Part shown: in pieces, positions 47,001-59,000 of the stretch
How the letters are laid out: every line of letters starts with the position of its first letter
Numbering within the stretch: the stretch's first letter is position 1
Assembly (NCBI GenBank): GCA_964017235.1
Contig: OZ024939.1
Span: 42,510,241-42,574,240 of the forward strand
Origin: Sabellastarte sp. h YS-2021
Lineage: Eukaryota; Annelida; Polychaeta; Sabellida; Sabellidae
Direction: 5' to 3'
DNA: 64,000 nucleotides
Notes under the pieces: generated by a model
What the model was told of the DNA's origin: nothing
Seen by the model: only the letters and a program-made list of their open reading frames with translations
Databases searched by the model: none
Translations under genes and position numbers: made by a program

Positions 47001-50000
47001 GGCCTTTGTGATATCAACTTTGCTCTGTCTGGCTTTATTGAACAACCAACAGGCAGCATTGGTTTTCAGGGTCAGTCTCACATTCTTTTGAGTTTACTGC
47101 AACTGCTTTAGCTCCATGACAGTGAATTCTGGTATCAGATCAGTATTAAACCATGACCACAACAATGGTAGCATATTAGGCAAGGTTATGGCAAACGAGT
47201 TGACAACAAACCCTTGTCCCATAGTTATCCCCCAAAGTAACTCATGCACTATGGAAGAAGTTTCAGGGCTCTACACTAAACCTTCTGTGGGTTGTATAAT
47301 TATTATTTTTTATTATTATTTAAAAAAAAAAGAAATCAATAAGTTTAAGACTCTACCTTATAAAGTCCGTGAACTGCTAACATCAAAGCATTTTGCAATA
47401 TTGAACAAGATAAAAATGTTGGTACATACAAAACAGGTTTAAAGATGACTGATATTTGGTGAGTTTCTCATTACTCATAGAAGACAATGTCTACAGTTCA
47501 CGAGATAATACTTTATACATAAGCTTCGCCTCATTGCTGCTAAATTTTATCTAATCAATTAAAAGTGACTAGCAAAGAGGTGGGTAGAATGTATACAACC
47601 TACTCTACATTCAGTCCCCACACAGAGAATTAAATGTGGCATGCACTTGAATATGTAATATTTTCAACTGGGCCCACCCTTACAACTACACTAGGATCTC
47701 CATTATTCTCCAATTTTTCTATACCACCTAACTCCCTGCTAGTTGTGTAGTACAAGCTGACAAAAGTGCCCTCACTGCAAACCCCTAAGTTTCTGGTGAA
47801 AACTGTCAGGGTAACCTCTAACACTAAGCTCTCTACTGGGGCAAGATCTTAAGTAATAAAAACCCAGAAATCCATCATACTCAATATTCACACCCAGGAT
47901 CTCGCGGGTAGGAAGGTACATCGACAAGCTCCATATTATACTAATGAGCAAACTGATTAAAAAATCTTATACGTAGATGTCTCAGAGGATGCGTTACCCA
48001 AGCGTCCAATGGAAAAAAAACCACGCCAAGCTTATGTGCAGAGCCCTGAAACACACGGTTAATCCCGTCACCCCATGCAGTACCCACCTCTGGAGTGGCC
48101 GAGTTCTCGCAGGCCGGTATCCAGGGACAATGTAGAGGCCTGGGGGGCGAGGGAGGGGGAGTCGTTATAGCCTGTGTTTATAGGCTTCATGGACAGGAGA
48201 GTGATACCCCCTCCTCCTACTGAGGACGCAGAGGTACTTTTAGAGGAGGGGCTAAACAAGCGAGTCAGGCCTCCTAAAAACAAGGTGGAGAGAAACAATA
48301 CATAAATATACAGGTGTAACAAACACAGACAGGTGAAAGGGGTTAAATACCAGCACAGATACGTGGTCATACAGGCTACAGTCCGAGATGACATGGTAAA
48401 AGTGACAGTGTCTCACCAGAGGTGATATTATCAGATTGATGCAGTCTGCAGTCTTATATATGGGTGATATTATAATATTGATGCAGTTTGAAGTTTTATA
48501 TATGGGTGATACTTTAAGATTGATACAGTCTGCAGTCTTACATATGGTGATATTATTATATTGACAGAGTCTGCAGTCTTATAACAGGGGTGATATTATA
48601 ATATTGACACAGTCTGCAGCCTTATATATGGTGATATTATTATATTGACAGAGTCTGCAGTCTTATAAACAGGGTGATATTATAATATTGATACAGTCTA
48701 GAGTCTTATAACGGGGGTGATATTATAATATTGATACAGTCTGCAGTCTTATATATGCGTGATATTATAATATTGACAGTCTACAGTCCAATAGAGGTAA
48801 AATAATTTTGATACAGTTTGCAGTCCTATAAAGGGGTGACATTGTAATATTGATAGTCTGCTGTTTTGGGTTGTTGTTTTTTGTCACTTATGATATAACA
48901 TTGACATTGTCTGCAGTGCATACATAGGAGATATTGTGAAACTGATACAATTTGTGTCCATTCGGTGATGCTAATGTCATCGTCATATCACCTGTAGTCA
49001 GGACAGTAGTGATACTGTAACATTAGTATAATCTGTCATCTTGAGAAGAAGAAATATTACCTAGTTTGGATAGGCGTTAGCTTTGTTTTGGTGTTTTTAG
49101 CTTTGGAAAATATGACCAATACCTGAACAGTTTTTAGGCAAATATGTTGTCGACACCAACGTATGAATCCATCACAGACAAATACACTTGTCCCTTTTTT
49201 GGCACCAACATTAACCAAAGCAACAACAGCCTCTGTGTATAGTTCAAATATTGTCACCAGCCAATCAAATTGAACATAGAATGGAATGTTTTCAAATGCA
49301 GCAATCTGATTGGCTGAAGCTGTGCAAAGAGTGCTAGACTATCCAAAGTCACTAGTACTTTCATTCTCTGTGCTTACTAATTGTAAACATTCGTGCCATT
49401 CTACTTGAAACTGCACAAATTGAGAAACATAGGGGTTAGTCATATGCAAAATAGCAAAAAATAAATACTCTTCAAAAATGTTTATCTAAACAAAGACAAA
49501 AGGCACTATACATCTTTAACTAAAAGCAAAACCACTAATATGATTATGGTTCAAACTCTGTTCCCAGTTTAAAAGTATTTAGCTGTAAAATCATTCTTTA
49601 TTTCTTAAATGTGAATAAATTTCTATACATATTTGAGAAAACTCATCAAAACACTAAAAAATGTTTCAAACTTATCAGAAGCGGTGACATTTTGTACACA
49701 GCTTGAACTGAAACATAGTGAGATTATTTGAAAGATGGAAAAATGAATTACAAAAAAGTCGACAATCAAATACTAGGATACATATACGAGTATTTATAAA
49801 TACAAAACTCAATATAACCTTATCAATGAAAGAAACTATGCAGATATATAGTCACATGCGTATATACTTTGCTAACTGGTGAGAGAAATTAAATCATGGT
49901 CAACAATCTAGTTTGTCAATTTGTATGTACATAATTTCTTGATATTTCTGAGGCTTAAACTGTCGCATGTCTTACTGTACAAATCAAGGAATCTTTTATA

Positions 50001-53000
50001 AGCTCTATCATTTTCAAGAAATGTGAAATCAATTTTTACTATTAGACTTTCATTACAGCTAATTTTCTTTTTTTCTCCATTTCAATTTCATTTCAGAAGA
50101 TATATATGTATCCATATTTATATATGTTACAGTAAATAGGTGTAATCGGAGTATACCCTACTCCTTGAAAAATTACTGGGAATATGTGTATGCCTACGTA
50201 TACGCAGTATTTCCACTAAAGAGCCATGCTATGTAGCCACAAGTTCTACAGGTCAATAAATGAATAGGATAATGATTTTTAATGGCACTACTATTAAACG
50301 ACCACACCGTGGTTTATAGAAGTACACAGGTCAGGCGTAGCTGGATGTCAGACATATATGGTCAAGCATGATATGTGAGGTACACGTGATATACTGCTTA
50401 AAGTTCAGGCTTACAGAGAGATCTGGACGTACCAAAACAATCGAAGTAATAGAGCCAAAACCTCGGCCGAAAGATTGCTGTAAAAATAGTAACAAGTGAG
50501 GCTTTGATCAAAGCCATTATTTCACTGAAAATACCATGTTTTGAACAACTAAAGGCGAGGGTTAAATTTAGAATACACATAAAAAGAATACGATATAATT
50601 AAGTTTAAGAAACATTGGTGATGTGGCAGTGTTAAAACATAGGTGAAAAAGGTAACCAGTGACTGTACCTGGCGCAGTTAAAAACAGTCACTGGTGAGTA
50701 TTACATGGACGCAACTCGGTTTTAAGGTAACCTACAGTTGCATTATTATATCCACTGGTTTTCTCTTTGGCTAGGCCTTAATAAAAGGGACTTTATGGAC
50801 AGTAAGTTGAAGCTATTTACCCATGGGCAGTAAGACCGTATGCTACAGTAGTTCAGTTTTAATACTTGGCTATTACATAGTACTTAGCCTTATTGTAAAG
50901 CTATTTGGCAAGTCACTCCGGCTAATTAAATGGTTTATTTTTATGGATGTCAGTGTGCAACATAGCAGAAAGTCCAGCTGATGAACAGGCTTATTTTTGT
51001 GCATATCAGTTTAATTTTGCATTAATTATAGCTAATTAACTGGCTTGTTTTTACAGATATCAGAGTAATTTTCTAGTCACTTGGACTAATTACCTGGCTT
51101 ATTTTTATGCATATCAGTTTAATTTTGCATTAATTATAGCTAATTAACTGGCTTGTTTTTACAGATATCAGAGTAATTTTCTAGTCACTTGGACTAATTA
51201 CCTGGTTTATTTTTTGCGGATATTAACGTAACTCCACCGGTGTCCTCTTCATCCACAGAGGTAGGGATGAGGTCCGAGGTTTTACTTCCTGGACCAGTTA
51301 TCTCCACTTTATTGGGTTCGTAGGATCCAGAGGCTTGTGAAGTCACACTGGATGTGTCAGAGGCATCATCTCTGGAAACCAAACATTTAACATACAATGA
51401 AACCCTTAGAAACAGAACTTAAATTCAAGTCAAACTAAGTACCCGGCCTAGTAAGTGACTTTTTCATTGAAATTTACTGTTATCTGGAATTCTAATTAAA
51501 TATTGTTCTCCTTTCTCCGGACTCCTGTTAACAGGGTTTTTTCACAAAAGTGATACCAACATACTAAGACAGCCTGGGACTGACACAAACTTTGTCTTCA
51601 CACATTGGTGTGAACTGTCGGGTTTGGTCAGTACTGGACATCAGGAAGAAAAGGGGTGGGTGGGTTCAGGATTCAAACCCATGGACTCAAAGTGGAAGCA
51701 AGTGTGATAACCACTCCAACAGATCACAACCAGAACACGGTCACACTGAAAGTGCACAAATGTTAAGCATACTGTACAACCCATGCCTCAGGTTACTGTT
51801 GAGAAGTCAGTGCGAAGTAGTTTAGTCAAAGATTAAGGGACACAGATTTGTGAAATGTTATGTTTTTACACTATTTCCAGTTATGGTATAATTTTCAAGT
51901 CACACAGTCATACAATGTGAGAGATTATACAAGGTTATATGCAATCTAGATCTATCACCTATAGTGTTAGAAATATTACTGCTGTACCTCCAGAATTCAA
52001 AATAATTTCCAGTGGAATGACTTGGATTATGCAAGCTGACGTTTTATCATATAATTCTTGATGTAGTGTGGATTAGAAACAATCAGCTTCAATACCTTCA
52101 TTACCTATATATTCAGAAATAGATTATAGCAACTGACCCCTGATATTCCTTAGATAAGCACAAGAAAATCTCTTTTTTGAAGGTATGCTTTCAGTGACTT
52201 ACGTACCCTTGAGCATTCCCAGATTTACCCTTTTTGGGACTTCTGAGTAACTTTGCCATCACAGATTTTGGGGCTGCTGCCTTGCTGGTTCCTGACTTGT
52301 CTTTCCCTTGCTGACCTTTAGCCTTTGACCCTGCTTGTTTTTGCTGTACTTTTCCTGATTTGCTTGTTTCTGATTGGTCCATCACCTGTCTGTCAAAGTC
52401 AGATTCCGCCTTTCCTCGTGTCCTAGCTTCTAATTGGTCCATCACCTGTCTGTCAAAGTCAGATTCTATCTTTCCTTGTTTCTTAGCTTCTGATTGGTCC
52501 ATGAACTGTCCCTCAACATTTCCAGGCTCCGCCTTCTCAACTCTCCTGTCATCTGATTGGTCTTGGACAAGTTCATCAGTAGTTGACTCAACCTCTTCAT
52601 GGTTTTCCAGCAGTAAAATCTCACCTTTGTGAGTTACAACCACATTCTCATAAGTCTGTCCTTCTTCATCACTCTCCTGTTTTTCATTGTCTAATATGAC
52701 ACTACTGAGCTCTTCCATCAATAGCCCCTGTAACTGGTTGATAGGCGGCTCTTCCTTTGTGCTGACATTGTCACCCTGCTGTTTACTTTTCCCTGAATTT
52801 GGAGGAAGTGGGGCTGGGTAGGAGGGTGGCTCATCATCCACTTGACTCTCCTTTTTCTTGTGGTTTTTCTTTACTGTGCTATCACTGTTATTCATTCAAT
52901 TCCATTCACATTTTACACAAATATCCATAAATATCGTATCCCAAGCAAGATGGTGTACACACATATATATCCAGGGGAGTTGTATTTTTAAGTAAGCAAA

Positions 53001-56000
53001 CACCAATAAGTGCCATCCACCACAAGAAAGTTAGAGGGAGTTAAAATAAAAGTGCAGTAGTCCAATCCACAGGTGTGTCCACGCCACAGCAGGTGTACAC
53101 AGGCAGAGGGTGTAAACAGGGGAAAGAGAAAAACAGAGAAATACAGACAATAGAGAAATACATAAGGAGGTTAATAAAGGAAGCATAACTAAACACACTT
53201 ATGGTTTAAACAAAGCATGAACTTGAATGATCAATAATTTGCAACATATTACAAGATGGTCTCTTGGAAATGAAACTGTAAGTCATTTCTACTTTCAGAC
53301 GACATTGCAATTTGAGACATGAAGCAATTTGTGAGTTAAACTACAGATTTTGACCATAAATTATTCCACCAACCTCGTAAATGCAGCAAATTACAGATAC
53401 ATAGCAAACTATTTAAATATTTAAACTATTCAAAATTTGAATATCATTGAATGAACAAAGGCTATGTGTAATACTTGTTTGTTTGTAACTCTTTAGCTAA
53501 AAAACATTCAAAAAAGCTTATACTTTGAACACCCATTGAAATTTTCTGAAAGATTATACATCTGCATGTAACACTGCAACATAAGACAGGTTTTTAGTAA
53601 GTCTTTGGCACAAAAAAAAAGATAAAAACAGAAAGGTAAGGCAACCAAAGACCCAAGTACCATTCAAAAACACAATTCAAAGAGTATGAAAAAGACTGAT
53701 TAATGGATCACAGAGAGAATATGTAAAATTGTGAAAATAACTGGTCTTCAATGTAAAAGTGACAACAAAATGTGACAATGCAAGATACAAAGGGAACAGT
53801 ACAAGACTGGGAAATCACAGGAGGAACGAAGCATAGTATGGTTAGACAAGGGTGCTAGATAAAACACAAAAGTGACTGGCCCTACATGTACCAACAACAT
53901 ACAAATGTGGAGAGCGAGAAACTGGTGTAATCACAACACAGCATCCCAACAGTATAAACTATAACCAATATATTCTGTTAGATTTAAGTTTGATTGTATT
54001 TATTTCCATCACATTATACAGGTCATATAACAGTGGGCTTTACTGGGTAATTTTCACAGAAAATATCAAGGCTGAGACTTAAACCTATGACCTCGGAAGT
54101 AAAGGACAAGTGTGTTACCATTTCACCACTCTTGAATCAAAGACTTGCTAAAGAAACCGAGTAAAATAGCACAGCATGAAAGTAACATGGAAACTATAAA
54201 ATAACAAAAATAAAATAAATAGACTAAAATGCACTCCTGAAAGATTACAAGAAAATTTACTTTGAACATTTTGCAAAAAAGAAAAAGATCACCTAAAAGA
54301 TGAAAGATTAACTAAAACTCCACCTCAATAGCAAATACAACTGGCTGGAGGGAACTAAAACACACTGGAGAAAGAACACACGCCACCAACAGAGAATGGG
54401 AATAATAATTATACATACTGGATAACAAAGACTAGTCTAAAACTCAAAGGAAAAACTACATCAGAAATTCAGCAGTATCTAAGAAACAACTCAGAATGTT
54501 GAAAATTAATCAATATTTACCCCGATGATGAGAAGGCAGATGAAGCTGAACTGGAACGAAAGAGGTACAGCTTTGTGTATATGTCTGTGCAAGCTGATTA
54601 ACTCCTTTACATATGTGTGCGTATTTACTGGTCTTTATTACAGATTTACAATGTACTGTTATGGCTAATGGAATATATTAGTGGCAACTAGTGAAGAATT
54701 AAGAACCAAAGTAATCCTGGTAGGCACATCACCTAACGTCCCTAACTGTAATCAATGCCAAATTATTTATATTCAGTACACTGAAAAGTGTCGCCTTAAA
54801 TACTCAAACAAATAGAAGAACAGGAAACGAAGTTTCATGGTGGAGGAAACCAGTGAAGAGTAGATGGTCATCTTTGCTGTACTGTTAAACATAGCCAACT
54901 TTTGGTGAGAGCTAATTAGATGAGAATGTGTCATTACAAAATACAATGACAAGATGGGTCAATGGTTAATAACATAGGGAATTCTGTATTTATTACTCCA
55001 GTGGATATTGAGAATATAAAATACAAGTTATGAAAAAAGGGTTTATGGCATGAATTTAAACACAAATACTGCAGATTAATAATAACACTGGGTTAGATAC
55101 TGTGAATACAAGCCAGACTCTAGGTGTAATGAGTGGTTAGTTGTGGAAGAGTCCATTTTAACCATACAAAGAGGGGTGAAGGCTTATTGTACTGACCTGC
55201 CATGTTGGAGGAAGGGTTCATCTTCTTCTTCTTCATTTTCCTGAGAGCTTAATGTCTGTTCATATAAAGCCACAATTAATTTATATTAATTTTAAATTAA
55301 CATTTCATTTTTATCCAAAACAAAAATATTCTTCCTTATTGAAGTATTTCAAATATGTCGGGTAAAATGCATGTATTTCACTAGGAATTTCTGATAAAGG
55401 GTTAACTTTCAATGGAAAAGCCCGCAAGGTGTTAGCCAATGAATTTAGAACTATTGTCTGTACATATCAACAGATGCTAGTGCTTGCTGAGGTATAGCCT
55501 AGTATATCTGGGTGATTTTCAATACTCTTTAAACTCTCTGTCACTGATCTCACACAACAATGTTACACAACCTTCACAGAGGTCAGAAAACACAACGTAC
55601 CCCTGAACTTGACCTCCTAGTTGGAGGTCGTCGCTGTGACAGTGACCCTGCCGACCCCAGTTGACCTTTTGTCTTGCTCGCTGACGTGTCTAGGAGTTCC
55701 GTCTCAGGCACAGCATTGGCAAACGTGTTCTTATTGGCAGAGTTCACAACAATCCTTTTCTGAACAGGTTCGGGAGATGGCTCCTTCTTTGTAGGTGACT
55801 TTTCTGTTAGAAGCAATAAAACAAAATCACCATCTAATCTTATCTAATGGACTTATATGGCACTTAATCTTCATCAGATGACTGACTCTAAGGTGGAGCT
55901 GAATATAAACAAGGTGAATTATCATAAGTGCAGTAATATAGCCAGGTCATACCAAAGAAGACGCGGGGGTGACAAGAAGGCCATGGTTGATAGGCTTTTG

Positions 56001-59000
56001 CAAATGGGTAAGTTTTGAGCTTTTTCCTGACGTGAGGCAATAGATGTTGCAGTGCGTACATTGTCAGGAAGGTCACTCCAGATCTTAGGAGCATCAAAGA
56101 CAAAAGTGGCCTATCTGGCTGGGGGTGTACCATCGCTATATTGTGGAATTCAGACATAACTAGAACCAAATCCTGTGAAAATACTGAGAGTTTAAGTTAT
56201 GAGCCGATTCTTTTGTATTTCTACAGATAATACATCAGCCATTTCTTTCACCAGACATTTAATTTATTCACACTTGTAAAACTTCTACATGTAAGGTTTT
56301 TAAATCACCCAAAACCGTATGAACGATCACTTAATTAAGCAAATCTGTGCAGATTACACTGCCTCAATGGATTATTGTACAAAATCCCAAATTATACCGG
56401 TCCTTTCTACTTTACAATTTGAGAAGATAAAAGCCATTACTGGGATGAACTGATTCACTGCACACAACACTACCTGGTGAGGAGTTGTTCTGTTCAATGT
56501 CCAGCTCTGAGATGAGGGAGATGTTATCAATCTCCATCGGCTTAAACTGTTTCTTGGTCTGAAAATTACAGAGAAAGTTTTCATAACAATCACATTTATT
56601 AAGTTAAAATCTCTTTTTCTACAAAGGTAACTACATCAGGTTTGATAGAAGAGCTTTACCAATGAAACTTAATGTCTGGAAAAATAGTAAATGTTGATGT
56701 TGATCATTTCAACAGAAATTCACAGACATATCACAAAATGCAGCTATTCATTATGGTTTTAAACAATCTGATTGGTTAGAAGAACCAGTGTCCATGAAAT
56801 TGAACCAATAGAATGCGAGCTTACAACTATAGTAGGTGAGGGGATCACAATGTCTGCTGTGGGGTCTCTGTGTGGAGAATTTTGATTGCCCGACACCTTC
56901 AAACTCCTTTCCAAGCTGAAAATCTGCAAACATAAACACAAATGATATGTAGTACATACCATTTTCTACAGTACAAAGAAGTTCAATATTCATCAATTAT
57001 CTTCTGAACAATCTCACAGCTGATGTCAAGTTGTAAGTTCATAGCAGTAAGGGCAGCTATTGTACTTCTGTGTATTTTATGAGCTTTAAGCATTCTACTC
57101 ACCCTGTCTTTAAGTGTCCTCACTATTTGATTGTACTAGTATATCTATGTATTTCTGTGTATTTTATGAGCTTTAAGTATTCTACTCACCCTGTCTTTAA
57201 GTGTCCTCACTATTTGATTGTACTAGTATATCTATGTATTTCTGTGTATTCTATGAGCTTTAAGTATTCTACTCATCCTGTCTTTAAGTGTCCTCACTAT
57301 TTGATTGTACTAGTATATCTATGTATTTCTGTGTATTTTATGAGTTTTAAGTATTCTACTCATCCTGTCTTTAAGTGTCCTCGCTATTTGATTGTACTAG
57401 TATATCTATGTATTTCTGTGTATTTTATGAGCTGCATTCTACTCACCCTTTCTTTAAGTGTCTTCACTATTTGATTGTACTAGTATATCTATGTATTTCT
57501 GTGTATTCTATGAGCTGCATTCTACTCACCCTTTCTTTAAGTGTCCTCACTATTTGATTGTACTAATATATCTATGTATTTCTGTGTATTTTATGAGTTT
57601 TAAGCATTCTACTCACCCTGTCTTTAAGTGTCCTCACTATTTGATTGTACTAATATATCTATGTATTTCTGTGTATTTTATGAGTTTTAAGAGTTCTACT
57701 CACCCTGTCTTTAAGTGTCCTCACTATTTGATTATACTAATATATCTATGTATTTCTGTGTATTCTATGAGTTTTAAGCATACTACTCACCCTGTCTTTA
57801 AGTGTCCTCACTATTTGATTGTACTAGTATATCTATGTATTTCTGTGTATTTTATGAGTTTTAAGCATCCTACTCACCCTGTCTTTAAGTGTCCTCACTA
57901 TTTGATTATACTGCTGTTCTTTCTCAGTCTGTTGTTGATACACTGACTCCCTCTCCTGCATAATCTCCTTCTCCCTGTGTCATAAACAAAACAAGTCACC
58001 CCAGTTTCCTAACATTTTAACAGAAAATATCACTCTGTAAGGGACTAGAAAAATAGTTCATGTAGAATGTTGGGGCAATACATCCCATTGGCATAAACTA
58101 ATTTAACTAATTTTAGAATCTATTATTGGTGTTCCTGCATACTCAAAACATCCCCTTTTCTTGTTCAGCAAAAGGCATATTAACTTTGGGTTATTTAAGT
58201 AGAGTGGTCTCGTCTCCGTATTTCTATGTTCTATACATTCAGAAAATACATCCCAGTCTTTTTTCCTTCTCAAGGCACCAGTGTATACATGAACCAAATC
58301 TCCATTTAGAAATGTTGGATAGTACTCAAAATAGAAGCCTGATGTTCATATTAACACAGGCAATATATTGGAAATATACAGTAAGTTTAAGCACATTAAA
58401 TGCCTCAAGGTTAGTCTATTTTAATATATACATTCAATATCATACATATAATAGAAATCCTTATAATTAGATTAAACCCAAGTGCTACACTTTTATTATG
58501 AGATTACCTGTTTGTCAATATCATTGGTAATCTCGCATGGATAAATACAAATTCCTGTAAATGTTTAAAAGCTCATGAACTGTACTACTGTGACAAGGGT
58601 TAGAACCCAAGTACTCAGCGTTCAACAGTACTCACCTGATCTGGTATTCTTTAATTAATTTCTTGGCCTTGGAGTACTTTTTCTCCAGGGTTCCATACTG
58701 TGAATTCATTTCCTGTTCCAGTTGGATGTATTCACCCTGCGAGCCCTCCAACATATCCTGCAGAGACAGAGTTCAGTTCTTTTTTTCACGTGCCTTTATA
58801 ACAGCCAGGGTCACACCACTGTGAAAGGCCATTAACAGTTTTCCCAATGCTACCAAGACTTAGACTCAAACCCATGGCCGCAGTGGTGAGGTCCTAGTGA
58901 CTGTAAGCAGTGGGTCACTCGGGTTCCATTCATAGAAATGTCAAGATTTAGTACCCCCACTTTATACCTTGTACTCTATATAACATTACATTATTGATTG

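Noticed and set aside
57070..57946. Plus-strand open frames of 134 and 162 codons
   Set aside because: They arise from the 87-bp repeat (3 x 29). The true coding strand here is minus, at the 57878-57974 exon.
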